Made by a program: the position numbers and the translations under genes. Of a DNA stretch of 64,000 nucleotides, positions 43,190-53,085 are shown piece after piece. Source of the stretch: Prorocentrum cordatum (taxonomy: Eukaryota; Sar; Dinophyceae; Prorocentrales; Prorocentraceae); assembly GCA_963575745.1 (NCBI GenBank), contig CAUYUJ010009835.1, positions 377,001 through 441,000 on the forward strand, given 5' to 3'. Within the stretch, counting starts at the first letter, position 1; each line of letters opens with the position of its first letter. Below the pieces are notes generated by a model. That model ran no database searches and was not told the DNA's origin. It worked only from the letters and a program-made list of their open reading frames with translations.

Positions 43190-43715
43190 GGGCGTTCTTG
43201 CTGTTTCTTGGGGGCCGCAGGACGATGCCGCGCCGCCCCGCACCGCTGCGGAGCCCGCGGTCGACAGGGCCAGCCGCGGGGGGGGGGGTGCGCGGCGGGG
43301 GGGGTGTTGCCTGCGGCGCGTTGCGGCCCAGGGGCGGGCCCCAGGCATGCCGCATGCCTTGGGTCCTGGGAGACGTTGTTTTGGCATCAGCGGCTGAGCA
43401 GAGCCACTGCGCTGGCGAGGAGAGGCTTAAACGGGGACGCCGTCAGGGCGACTTGTGCCACCACGCAGGAAGACGAGGGGGGAGGGACGCGGCCGAAGGA
43501 AAACACGGACGGGGCGGGCGGCTCAGGGGTCAAAGCGTTCCCCGAGCGTGTGGCGTGGCCAGCCCCGCCGCGTGGTGCGCGGCGGTTGCTGCGTCAACGG
43601 GACGGGAACGGCGGGGCCCAGTGGCGGAAAACGAAACCACAAAGAATATGCGTCAGTCCTGGAAACTATACGTATGTGATTGCGTTCCATTTGGCCGTTT
43701 ACCCCCCGCCCCTTC
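43190..43715. other. unassigned GC-rich stretch
   Basis: Contains G runs at 43280-43305. Frames overlap on both strands. No supported gene. Confidence 0.4.
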
Positions 43716-43718
43716 CGA

Positions 43719-43909
43719 AGAAGAAACAACACCATACAAATAGTTGTTCGGCGCTCCGCGCGGGTTTCTTGGATCGGCGCTAGGCCACCCCGGCGGCGCC
43801 TCGGGCGCCGCACTTGGCGCGCTCCGCGCGCCAGGGAGGGGGCCCAGCGCAGATCCAAGAAATCCGCGCGGAGCGCCACAAGTTTATGTTTATGCAGCTG
43901 TTCCCGACC
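43719..43909. mobile_element. M6 foldback element, copy 1
   Basis: The arms GGCGCTCCGCGCGGGTTTCT and AGAAATCCGCGCGGAGCGCC form a long hairpin with outer AAACAACACCATACAAATAG paired loosely to GTTTATGTTTATGCAGCTGT. The loop contains GGCGCGCTCCGCGCGCCAGG, shared with the copy at 53356. No TSD is seen. Confidence 0.7.
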
Positions 43910-43962
43910 ATCTTGTGGTGTTGGGTCCTCGTTTTGAACTGACAGCGCCCCGCGTCTCCTCT

Positions 43963-44158
43963 CCTCCTCTACTCCTCTTCCTCCTCCTCCTCCTCCTCCT
44001 CCTCCTCTTCCTCCTCCTCCTCCTCCTTTTCCTCCTCCTCTTTCTCCTCTTCCTCCTCCTCTTTCTCCTCCTCCTTCTCCTCCTCCTCCTCCTCTTCCTC
44101 CTCCTCCTCCTCCTCCTCCTCCTCCTCCTCCTCCTCCTCCTCCTCCTCCCCCTCCTCC
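43963..44158 (+). repeat. (CTC/CTT)n array
   Basis: About 195 bp of CTC with CTT interruptions. Confidence 0.95.
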
Positions 44159-44192
44159 CTGTTCCAATCCGCCTCAGGCCGCATGAGTCAAC

Positions 44193-45390
44193 GCCACCCA
44201 GGACAACGTTTCGTGGCCGCACAGGGAGCTTTACCGAAGGCCCAAGCGGCAGGGTCCTCAGCGGGGACCGCCACCCATTTTGGCACACCCCTCACGAGGA
44301 TCGTGGCCCCACAGGGAGCTCCACCGAAGGCCCCAGTGGCAGGGTCCGCGTACGGGGACCGCCACCCATTTTGCCACACCCTTCACACGGTTCGTGGCCC
44401 CACAGGGAGTTCCACCGAAGGCCCCAGTGGCAGGGTCCGCATGCGGGGACCGCCACCCATTTAGGCACACACACCGAAAGCCCCGGCGGCAGGGTCCGCA
44501 TGCGGGGACCGCCACCCATCTTTGCACACCCCTCACGAGGATCGTGACCCCACAGGGAGCTCCACCGGGGACCGCCACCCATTTATTAGGCACACTTGTC
44601 ACGAGGATCGTGGCCCCACAGGGAGTTTCACCGAAGGCCCCAGCGGCAGGGTCCACATGCGGGGACCGCCACCCATGTAGGCACACTTGTCACGAGGATC
44701 GTGGCCCCACAGGACGCTCCACCGAAGGCCCCAGTGGCAGGGTCCGCATGCGGGGACCGCCACTCCTTTCAGGCACACCCCTCACACGGCTCGTGACCAC
44801 ATAGGGAGCTCTATCGAAGGCCCCAGTGGCAGGGTCCGCATGCGGGGACCACCACCCATTTTGGCACACGCCTCACGAGGATCGTGGCCCCACAGGGAGC
44901 TCCACCGAAGGCCGCAGTGGCAGGGTCCGCATGCGGGGACTGCTACCCAATGAGGCACACTTGTCACGAGGATCGTGGCCCCACAGGGGTCCCCACCGAA
45001 GGTCCCAGCGGCAGGGTCCGCATGCGCGGACCGCCACCCATTTTAGCACACCCCTCAAACGGCGCGTGGCCCCACAGGGAGCTGCACCGAAGGCCCCAGT
45101 GGCAGGGTCCGCATGCAGGGACTGCCTTTCGTTTTGGTACACCCCTCACACAGTTCGTAATCCAACAGAGTTCGTGGCCCCACGGGGAGCTCCATTGAAG
45201 GCCCCAGTGGCAGGGTCCGCGTGCGGGGACCGCCACCTATTTCGGCGCACCCCTCACACGGCTCGTGGGTCCACAGGGGGCTCCACCGAAGGCCCCAGTG
45301 GCACAGGCCGCACACGCCCGACGCCCAGTTTGGCACACCAATCACACGGTTCGTGGCCCCATATGGAGCTCCACCGAAAGCGGTACCCAC
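44193..45390 (+). repeat. 91-bp satellite, about 14 units
   Basis: The core CGTGGCCCCACAGGGAGCTC recurs at 44212, 44302, 44393 and onward at 90-92 bp spacing. Each unit also has ACCGAAGGCCCCAGTGGCAG, CGCATGCGGGGACCGCCACC and GGCACACCCCTCACGAGG. Some units are deleted internally (44463, 44560). The final unit ends in GAAAGCGGTACCC. Confidence 0.93.
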
Positions 45391-45664
45391 AACGCGGCTT
45401 TCACAATTGCGCATGGTTAGGTCTTTCGCCCGGATAGCTCTTTCTCTATGTTCGAACAGCGTGGAGCCGAGGCGGCGGGGTTTGAGTTCCGACTTGCGAG
45501 AAGTTCAGATTTCCCTCGCAGGCTCCTTGCGCCCCCCCCTCTCCCCTTCCTTGCACGTAGATCTTCCAGAGTCCAAAAGGAACTCATTATTTCGATTGGA
45601 TTCGGCCTTCGTTAACCGTCGCCCACCAAAGACAAAGTACCATTGCCACCAGCTCGGGGAGGGC

Positions 45665-45765
45665 TGTCCCACCCTCTCGAGCTGTTGGCACCTCGTTCCG
45701 GGCATGCCTCCAGGGAGTTCCGGGAAGGAGGTGCCACAAGCTCGAGGGGAGGGAGCGGCCACCCC
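45665..45765. repeat. long hairpin
   Basis: TCCCACCCTCTCGAGCTGTT then GGCACCTCGTTCCGG pairs with CCGGGAAGGAGGTGCC then ACAAGCTCGAGGGGAGGGA around a short loop; the stem is about 33 bp. Possible foldback element core. Confidence 0.65.
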
Positions 45766-45769
45766 CCCT

Positions 45770-46215
45770 TGTCTCTCCTGACTCGCCGGGCCCTGGGGCT
45801 GACAACAAACTGCCTGGGACAAACAAGTGGCCCTGGGGAGACGGTCTAGATTCGGTTAAGGGCCCCGAGTTATCACGGCAGGGGGTGGTCGGGGACAATT
45901 GTTGATTCGGGCCTGTTTCGGTCTATCCCAGAGACGGTGGGGGCGTTCGTTAAGGAATGTGTTCAGGAGCAAACCCTGGAGGGTTCCTTATCTGATGAGG
46001 GTGGTGGTGATGCCCATGGCGGGGGTTTGGGAACGAATGCCCCAAGTTGCTCAGGGGGTCGATAACGGATCGTTTGCCCCACTACGCAATTTGGGACATT
46101 CGTAACCCAATTCTGAGCTAGGTTCGGCCAGATATAACCACCTTGACATCCACTGATCGATCTTCTATCCTGTTAGCTAGCTGCCCCCGCGCCGATCCCA
46201 GTTCCCCCGAGTAAT
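45770..46215. other. unassigned intergenic stretch
   Basis: No repeat or coding signal I can support. Confidence 0.35.
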
Positions 46216-46447
46216 GCTACGGTCGGGAACTCTGGCTCAGTTTCGTCAGCGTGTCGCGCTGCGGGTGCTGGCCCAACGCGCTCCGGCGCGACACGCCATC
46301 CACTTCCTGGCCTCCGAGAGTCAGTCGCCCGAGCCTTTCCCAGCGTCTCGCCCCGCGGAGCGGAGCGTCATGCTATCCGCTTGCATGGCATAGCGTGTCG
46401 CCAGGGCCGCCGCCGTGTCACGCAAAGCACAAGTTCCCGACCGTAGC
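46216..46447. mobile_element. M7 element, short form
   Basis: A 232-bp unit with perfect 16-bp terminal inverted repeats: GCTACGGTCGGGAACT at 46216-46231 and AGTTCCCGACCGTAGC at 46432-46447. Internal GCGTGTCGCGC and GCGCGACACGC words are also inverted. No TSD is seen. Confidence 0.75.
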
Positions 46448-46460
46448 CCCAGAATTATAA

Positions 46461-46591
46461 CTTGGCATCGCTCGGACGTGTGCATTTTTCCTTCGGCGAG
46501 GACCATCGAGGAGCATCCTTGATTATTTGGCGAAAAAACCACGCGCGAAACCGAAAAAAACACAGGGAATGGACGTCCGAGAGATGGCCAG
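46461..46591 (+). mobile_element. M2 inverted-repeat element, copy 2, with TSD
   Basis: A 131-bp copy from CTTGGCATCGCTCGGACGTG to GGACGTCCGAGAGATGGCCAG-type right end. It is flanked by an exact 5-bp TSD, TATAA (46456-46460 and 46592-46596). Inner sequence ATTATTTGGCGAAAAAACCA is shared with copies 1 and 4. Confidence 0.9.
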
Positions 46592-46786
46592 TATAAAGAA
46601 GGGATGACCTCCCCGTCCTCCTCTCAGGAGGGGGGGGACAGAGCTCCTGGCTGCGAGAGGTTTATGACTTCCCCACCCTCGGTACTGTGAGTCCCAGCCG
46701 GCGTTTCAGTCTGTACCACGCGGAGTCCCATCATGCAGGGGAGCCACGGAAGTGATAGACTTGACGGGGTGGGTTTGGGTCTCCTA

Positions 46787-47035
46787 GATGGGGTCCGAGT
46801 ATGTGGTCGGAGGAACACGCCGCAATAGATAGGGTCCGAGTATGTGGTCGGAGGAACGCGCCGCAACGCTGATGCATCGGCGATGCGGCTCGATGCGGAG
46901 CCCGATTTTCGCCACGCCGGCGTCGCCGATGCATCGCCAGCGTTACCGATGTATCGCCAGTGTTTCGTCGATGTATCGTTGATGTACCGCTGATGCATCG
47001 TTGATGCATCGGTGATGCATCGGCGATGCTGCGCG
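46787..47035 (+). repeat. 45-bp duplication followed by GATGCATCG repeats
   Basis: GGGTCCGAGTATGTGGTCGG plus AGGAAC(A/G)CGCCGCAA occurs twice (46793, 46838). From 46870 on, 10-15 bp units of GATGCATCGGTGATG/GATGTATCG follow. Confidence 0.8.
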
Positions 47036-47113
47036 ATCCTCCGATCCCATCTACTCGGTCCCCACTCGAGCCACGCAAAAGAGGGTTTCGTCTTCACCGA
47101 CATGGGCGCGTAA

Positions 47114-48316
47114 GCTGCCCGCGTAGGGTCGCAGGTCTCCCCTGTAGGCGGCCCCCTAGACAGGCAGCTCTGGGGGTCCCTCTTTATAGACGGCTCGTGC
47201 ACTCGGCACCCCATCCGTGAATTAAGTCGGGCCGCGTCCTGCGTGGCCATGGTTGACTCCGCTGGTAGGTGTGTTGCCGAATTCAGAGCCCCTGTCTGGG
47301 CGCCCTATCCTCAGACCCCACAGAGTGCTGAGTTTTCGGCCTACACGTGGGCCCACATGCTCGGCATTCCTGGCCACACTTCGGCCCTGTCTGATTGCCT
47401 CAATGTTGTAAAGATCGCTGACCTGCCTAAGGCGGCCCATCTTTCTGGTCAGCGCATGTACTCGGGGGCCTTCCTCCAGTGTTACTCCACCGCGTCCTCC
47501 CTCCTCCCTGTGGAAAAAGTCGTTGCTCATAAGGACCGTGATGAGCAAGGCATCTCCAGTGAAGAGAGATGGCGAAGGCAAGGCAACTATTGGGCCGATG
47601 TTGGCGCTAAGCATGCTGTCGACTTGCATCCCAGCTCGGCCGAAGCCAATGATGTCACGGACAAATTAATCAAGGCGGCCCGCTGCACCCTGCGCCTCGC
47701 GGCCCGCCTCCTGCCCTTGTGGGACCCCATAGATTTGTCGGGTGTTGAATTGCTTAGGAAGCCCTCGGCTGCCTCAGCGCCTGTGCCACATGTCTGGAGA
47801 CCCTGGGCTGGAGCGTGGAGGTGCGAAGTTTGTTTACGCGGCACTCGAGCCCTCAACGAGCCCCCTCCTGGTTCCTGCAGTGGTCGCAGTAAGCTTGACG
47901 AGGGCCGTCTCTTGGCTCTTGAGCATCGTGTTTTAGCGTTTGACTGTTCTGACAGCAGCGTTCTATTCATCTGTGTGCGTTGCCACTGTCACTCCTCGGG
48001 CCAGAGAGTTCGCGGTTTGTCTGTGAAATGTGTTGGCCGTCCGACCAAGACCACTCGGACGGGCTGGAACACGTTGTGCAAACGAGGCCTGCACCCCCAG
48101 TACAGCAAGAGGGAGGTCAGGGTCCACACAGGTAACATTATGAGCCTGTTCAGCTCCGTGGACGGAGTCCTTGAGCCTGCCGAGGAGGAGGAGGAGGTCC
48201 CCACTCCCTCGGTTTCCTCGGAGGTGGAGGAAGCTCGCAGCAAGCACCAGGCCGTCCTGGCCCAGCGCCTGCTTGAGGCTGCCCGAACTGGCTCCTCTCG
48301 GCCCTCATCGGGCTAG
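47114..48316 (+). CDS. retroelement C: RNase H plus C-terminal zinc domain
   Basis: An open frame from the stop at 47111-47113 to the TAG ending at 48316; the first GTG/ATG choices (47243/47249) lie inside the RNase H, so the 5' boundary is a truncation, not a start. RNase H type I is intact: Asp in LFIDGSC (47189), Glu in SAEFSA (47329), Asp in LSDCLN (47392) and Asp in YWADVG (47597), with VVAHKD in the usual basic-loop place. The C-terminal half has WRCEVC, a later single Cys, FICVRCHC and VKCVG, the same cysteine-rich layout as elements A, B and D, and ends in an acidic tail with EEEEEV. It is a 5'-truncated non-LTR retrotransposon tail; no RT is present upstream. Confidence 0.82.
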   Translation, partial: AARVGSQVSPVGGPLDRQLWGSLFIDGSCTRHPIRELSRAASCVAMVDSAGRCVAEFRAPVWAPYPQTPQSAEFSAYTWAHMLGIPGHTSALSDCLNVVKIADLPKAAHLSGQRMYSGAFLQCYSTASSLLPVEKVVAHKDRDEQGISSEERWRRQGNYWADVGAKHAVDLHPSSAEANDVTDKLIKAARCTLRLAARLLPLWDPIDLSGVELLRKPSAASAPVPHVWRPWAGAWRCEVCLRGTRALNEPPPGSCSGRSKLDEGRLLALEHRVLAFDCSDSSVLFICVRCHCHSSGQRVRGLSVKCVGRPTKTTRTGWNTLCKRGLHPQYSKREVRVHTGNIMSLFSSVDGVLEPAEEEEEVPTPSVSSEVEEARSKHQAVLAQRLLEAARTGSSRPSSG

Positions 48317-48319
48317 TCG

Positions 48320-48584
48320 GCTCTCCTGGCCACCTTTTTTCGGCCCAGGTGTCTGCCGTGGCGAGTTTTTCCTCGCCTTTTTCCTTTCTGCCTGCAGGGT
48401 TCGTGTCGGTTTTTTCGTCTGACACCTTTGGCCCTGCTGGCACACATCTGTCCCTCTCCCCCCGCAGTAGAGGGCCAGGCAGAATGTTGCGGTGCAGAGC
48501 GTGGAGCTCAAAAAAAGCCCCCGTCTCCACTTTTGGCTGTCAGCTCTCTGGGTTGGGTCCTAGGTCCCAGGCAGTATTCTGAGT
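48320..48584. other. putative 3' flank of retroelement C
   Basis: Non-repetitive, T-rich near 48340-48420. No CTC tract follows this copy, unlike A, B, D and E. Confidence 0.4.
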
Positions 48585-48790
48585 CTCTTGAGGCTTCCTT
48601 GGGAGTTAATCGGACCATCCAGGCGCCCTCTTGGACCCTCTTGGGGGCCGCGTGACCTTTCTTGGGGCCCTTGTAGGCCCTCTGTGCTCCCGGTTGAGGC
48701 CCTCTTGGGCTCTCTCGGAAAGCTTTGGGGCTCTCTTCGGGCCACCTGGGACAGCCTGGGCGTCGAAGGGAGTGGAAGGCAACCGCATGG
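48585..48790 (-). repeat. CAAGAGG minisatellite, locus 3
   Basis: Minus-strand CCAAGAGGGTCC/CCAAGAAAGG units, more diverged than loci 1 and 2. Confidence 0.7.
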
Positions 48791-48799
48791 CATACGTCT

Positions 48800-49340
48800 G
48801 GCCCCCCTCGGCCTCGTCGAGCCAACTTGAACCCACCTTGATCCAGTTCTGGGTCCCGAAGGGTTGGAGGTGCGCAAGACCTCCATGTTTGCGGCTCTGG
48901 AGCGGGAGCGATGCGCACGCGTGAGCGCGATGAGGTGGTGGGGGGCGAAGGACACGGATGGCCAATCAAATTCGTTACCGGTTCTCCACAGCTTGAGGCA
49001 TTGGTTCATCAATCAGTTGGCCGTTTAAGGAACAAACATATGATCCGCCAATTCATGGACTATTATGAGTAGTTCGAGTTGCGAACTCATAGGAACCATT
49101 GTGTCTCATCAGCTGACGGGTGATCTGCTGACTCGCACGAGCTCGATTCGTTATTCCTCACCTCGAATGGCGGAAGTGGGGGCCGGAGCCTTTTGGCATC
49201 CATATTTCAGGCCTCTCACTTCTTGGAGCACCCTCTAGGCCGCGCCAAGAGCCAGAGACAGGCAGGGTCAGACATCGGAAAAGCCAGAAAGGGTAGCAAC
49301 GCGCACTCTGGCGGAGGGGGTCCAGGGGGTGTCGGCCTTG
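48800..49340. other. unassigned intergenic stretch
   Basis: Unique sequence, no supported gene. Confidence 0.35.
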
Positions 49341-49344
49341 CAGG

Positions 49345-49464
49345 CTTGGCATCGCTCGGACGTGTGCATTTTACTCGGCGGGGACCCTCGAGGAGCATCT
49401 CATGGGTCCTCTTTAAGCGCGCGAAGCCAAAAAATGCGGGGCATGGACGTCCGAGAGATGGCAG
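49345..49464 (+). mobile_element. M2 inverted-repeat element, copy 3, with TSD
   Basis: A 120-bp copy from CTTGGCATCGCTCGGACGTG to CCGAGAGATGGCAG, with an exact 5-bp TSD, GCAGG (49340-49344 and 49465-49469). The interior (CATGGGTCCTCTTTAAGCGC) differs from the other copies, so the family has at least two internal variants. Confidence 0.9.
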
Positions 49465-49579
49465 GCAGGAGCGCAGACGAGCCGATCGAAGAAGGGAGAC
49501 TCCGTTGGAGGGTCGGGAAGAAGTGCGAGCTAGACACCCCACGCTGGAAGGACACGATCGCCTCCACAGTTGCGTTTAG

Positions 49580-49778
49580 TCGGCGGCGAGCGAGGGGAGG
49601 AAGTGAGAAGGAGAAGGCCTTCTCAGAAGGCGGCGGAACTTCTCAAAAACCCTCGCGCCTTCTGAGAAGTTCTCTGCGTCTTCGGGGAAGGCTTAGGGAA
49701 CTTCTCAGAAGACCGGGGGTCTTCGAGTCTTCTGAGAAGGCCTTCTCCTTCTCACTTCCCCCCCTCGCTCGCCGCCGA
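49580..49778. mobile_element. M3 foldback element, copy 1
   Basis: A unit of about 199 bp with arms of about 50 bp: TCGGCGGCGAGCGAGGGGAG, then GAAGTGAGAAGGAGAAGGCC, mirrored by GGCCTTCTCCTTCTCACTTC and CCTCGCTCGCCGCCGA. The centre has further CTTCTCAGAAG palindromes. Flanks GTTTAG and GTTAAG are similar but not identical. Confidence 0.85.
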
Positions 49779-49899
49779 GTTAAGAGAGAGGGGGCTGCGG
49801 TGTCATCGGTTGCCTGCGAGACTCTGCAGAAGACCGCCACAGGCGCCGATTTGGTATACACATTACAATGCGGGCCCCTCACAGGCGCCGAATGTTCGC

Positions 49900-50110
49900 C
49901 GATGCACTGAGGCTTGGTCGCGGGTTAAGATGCCTCTCAAAACGGTCAGGTTGTTTCCGCTTTGATTTTTCGCGATTCATGTCCGTTTTCGGTTCCGTTG
50001 TATTTCTATGTTGGTGGAAAGTAACACGGATTTCCGTTTCCGTTTCCGTTGCCGTGTCCGATGTATTTTTTGTTAGTTTTCAGCGTGCCGTTTTGTTTCC
50101 GTTTCCGTCT
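49900..50110 (+). repeat. TTTCCG-rich short repeat
   Basis: TTTCCGTTTCCG units cluster at 50025-50115, and a similar patch lies at 51805-51830. Confidence 0.6.
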
Positions 50111-50189
50111 CTCCCTCAGAGGTGGTCGGTCATTTTGCGCACCCAGGTTGGGGACTTTTTGCATCCCTCGGTCGCCGTCGGAGGCGCCC

Positions 50190-50640
50190 GGAGCGGAAGA
50201 GGCGCTGCCGTCTTCGACGGGCACGGGCTCGGGCGGCCCGTCCGGGCAAGCCGCGCTTGGTTAGCGCTGCCATTCCGATTGCGTTGCCTCTACTGGCTAG
50301 CCCTGTTGACTGAGACGGCTGCGTCGGGGGACTGAAGCAGTATTCCTCCCCATTTTCAATTCCCCGTTGCTCTCCCTGCCCGCCCGCTGCCCGCTACGTT
50401 ATTTCGTTTTCAGTGCGTTTCCGGTATGTCTTCAGCTCACGTGCAGCCCACCCCAAAAAATATTCGCCTGTAGTTCCACACCCACCGACGCAGTCGTCTC
50501 AGTCCAGGGTGCCAGCCAGCAAGGCCCGTCCTCTCGGGATGGCAGCGCTCACCAAGCAAAGCGTAGGAAACTGACATATGCAGACGAGGGTGTAGACGGG
50601 GCCGAGCCCGTGCCCGTCGAAAACGGCAGTGCCTCCGCCC
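50190..50640. repeat. inverted duplication with about 145-bp arms
   Basis: The left arm 50190-50335 (GGGCACGGGCTCGG, GGTTAGCGCTGCCAT, GACTGAGACGGCTGCGTCGG) has its reverse complement at about 50490-50640, with substitutions and small indels. The spacer is about 150 bp. The right arm reads KRRKL..EPVPVENGSAS in one frame, but there is no evidence that it is coding. Confidence 0.6.
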
Positions 50641-50699
50641 GCGACTGGCGAGACTGCCGCCGCCGCTCCAGTCTTGCTCTCGCATGCCCGCTGTTCCCT

Positions 50700-51040
50700 A
50701 CCCGACAGAGGTTGGGTTGGGATCGTTAGATTTTGAGAGCCGGCCTCACGTCCGTTACGTTACGTCGGGCACGTTCTCTACAGGGGCATCTTCAAAAATA
50801 GCCCCCCAGAATTTTTGGGGGACGATTTGTTCTACCATTTGTTGGCCATTGTGGAATCTGTTTTGACTATTTCTTATTTTCCGCCTGTAGGGGGACACGC
50901 CTGTCTCCCCAGGTCCCCCGAGTGTCCCCGAGAGTCGCGCCTCACGCCACTTTGCATACCGCGGCCACCAGAAGCCCAGGTCCCGCGAGTGTCCCCGAGA
51001 GTCCCTCCTCGCGCCACACCACCACCTACCAGAGCAAGTC
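50700..51040. other. unassigned stretch
   Basis: Contains a duplicated GTCCCC(C/G)GAGTGTCCCCGAGAG near 50915 and 50980. No supported gene. Confidence 0.45.
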
Positions 51041-51044
51041 CGAT

Positions 51045-51600
51045 CAATAGATACCATATCGTGACACACCACATCGTAACATAACACACCATGACAACGC
51101 AGTGCATACCTAAACACATAAACACAGCGTATAGCATCACATACCATGACACTGCAAGCATACCATATGACAGCATCGTATACCCGAGCACATCAACACA
51201 TAACAGGTCACAGCCCCAAATAGCCTGGCAGAGCAGATCATAGCTCAGCATCGCATACCAGCGCAGGCTATGACAGGTCGGAACATTCATATCATAACAT
51301 AACGTAGCATAACCTACTGCAGCATGACATACAATAGCATGGTATTACATACCATGGCATAGCACACCACGACACAACACAACAATACAGCACACCTAAT
51401 ATGACAGCTAGCATAGCAGCACCCATGACAAGTCATAGCATGCCAGAGCGGGGCATACCATATTCAATCACATTAGAGCATAGCACATCAAACACATACG
51501 CGATTGCACACTGGATAATGCAGAACAGAGCACAGCACCACACCTCAGAACTCATCATAGCATAGCATAATTAAACATTCCATACCATTAATAAACTTTC
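51045..51600. repeat. degenerate CATA-rich block, second locus
   Basis: The same CATACCAT/CATAGCAT word composition and orientation as 1-720, over about 555 bp. No GC-rich unit is embedded here. Confidence 0.6.
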
Positions 51601-51604
51601 GTGG

Positions 51605-52105
51605 GGTAACATGCCATTGCAGATAAGATGGCTCCGTAGCGCAGCATCACATCTGATAGCATTCCACAACATTTCAAACGAGAAGTGCGCACCGTTGGGA
51701 ACAAACGCCGAATAGTTCGGTGGGGAACGCTCGAAGCAAAACATGCTGCCTCGTTGCGGTGGCCTTGGGAGGTTCTGGTGGGCGCCGTTTTCAACAGTAG
51801 CTGCTCTGTTCCGTTTCCGTTTCCCAGTGGCGCCAGTTTTTTCATTTTCGAGTTTCGTATTATCTCCGTGCTCAAGTCTCCAAGAGCGAAAACCGAAAAC
51901 GGGGAAAGCGAACATCGCCTTGACCGTTTTGAGAGACAGCTAAGGTCGCGGGCGGTCGCGGACGGGTCGTGCACGGGCCCCAAGTGTGTCGCGATTGGCT
52001 CGCACGCTGGTCTCAGGCGGGTTGACGGGTGGGGCGCGGGCGGATCGCGGGCGAGGAAAACAACATTATGATCCAGTTCTTTCCAGAAGCCTCCTTCCTG
52101 ACTCT
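51605..52105. other. unassigned stretch
   Basis: Unique sequence with small TTTCCG and CGGGCGGATCGCGGGCG patches. No supported gene. Confidence 0.35.
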
Positions 52106-52109
52106 GTGA

Positions 52110-52757
52110 TTGGAGCTCGCGGGCTCAAGGCATGGTATTCTTTCGATACCTGTGATGCCCGATGATTGGACGCCGGTGTCCGATGATCCTGATGACCGCG
52201 CCGTGCCATTGAACGACGTGGGCAAGGCGCGCCATGTGAAGGATGAAGGCTTTACGAGGCTGCACGAGACCGTGAAGAAAACCTCTGCGAGGCTGCACGA
52301 GATCGTGAAGAAGAACAAAAGTGCCGTTGCCTTGATCGGAGCGCTGCTCATCGTGCTCGTCGTGATGTGGTGGTTGTTGTACTACTTGGCGCAGCAGCAT
52401 TCAGATTCTGTTAGCTCCTCCAGAGGGCCCCACGGCCATCCTCCGAACAGGATGCCCAGATTTCAAAGCGAAAGCGTATTGTCGGATACAAGCGCCCGGC
52501 CCTTTTTAACCATGTGTTACCAGCTCTCTTGCTCCGGCCCCATTTGTCATTCTTGGAGGCCCAGAATAAGTGAGGCACGTAACCGAAGAGCCGAAGATAT
52601 GGCTGCTGAGCTCAGGGCTTCCCGATCTCTGATCGAGAGGAGGGGTCAGAAATTACGAGTTACCAAATGTGGTTCGTACCGCTTGGTGAATTTGGTTGCA
52701 TGTTCAGCCTCGTGTTGGTGGTACGCCAGCGTTGTTTTTTTGTTTCGAGGCTCCTGA
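52110..52757 (+). CDS. hypothetical single-pass membrane protein (possible exon)
   Basis: A 215-residue frame with non-random features. Residues 1-45 are acidic and Pro-containing (PDDWTPVSDDPDD). Residues about 49-70 hold two 11-residue units, RLHETVKKTSA and RLHEIVKKNKS, giving an amphipathic basic helix. Residues 71-93 are one hydrophobic segment (SAVALIGALLIVLVVMWWLL then YYLA). The part after about residue 100 looks random and may be intron or non-coding. No known family is recognised. A host exon for a membrane-anchored protein is plausible but unproven; no splice acceptor or leader is evident. Confidence 0.4.
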   Translation: MELAGSRHGILSIPVMPDDWTPVSDDPDDRAVPLNDVGKARHVKDEGFTRLHETVKKTSARLHEIVKKNKSAVALIGALLIVLVVMWWLLYYLAQQHSDSVSSSRGPHGHPPNRMPRFQSESVLSDTSARPFLTMCYQLSCSGPICHSWRPRISEARNRRAEDMAAELRASRSLIERRGQKLRVTKCGSYRLVNLVACSASCWWYASVVFLFRGS

Positions 52758-52811
52758 TGCCTTGGATTGGACAGAGCCCTGAGTTCAAGCACCAAGGGTC
52801 AATAGCCTGAG

Positions 52812-53085
52812 GAGGAGAAGCGTGATGGGGAGAGGAGGATGTTGTGGAGGAGGAGGAGCAGGAGGAGGAGGAGGAGGAGGAGAGAGGAGGAGGAGGAGCA
52901 GGAGGAGGAGGAGGAGGAGGAGGAGGAGAGAGGAGGAGCGGGACCAGCGGGAGGAGGAGGGGAGGAGCGAGAAGAAGGAGGGGAGGAGCGGCACCAGCGC
53001 AGGAGGAGGAGGGCGAGAAGGAGGAGAGGCGGGAGGAGCGGCACCAGCGGGACAAGGAGGAGGAGGAGGAGGACGAGGAGGAGGA
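52812..53085 (+). repeat. (GGA)n array with GCACCAGCGGGA interruptions
   Basis: About 270 bp of GGA/GAG triplets. GGAGGAGCGGCACCAGCGGG-like segments recur at about 52935, 52985 and 53035. Confidence 0.93.

Noticed and set aside
44183-45437. Plus-strand frames across the 91-bp satellite (for example 203 aa at 44826)
   Set aside because: All frames are driven by the satellite unit; 91 bp is not a multiple of 3, so the phase rotates between units.
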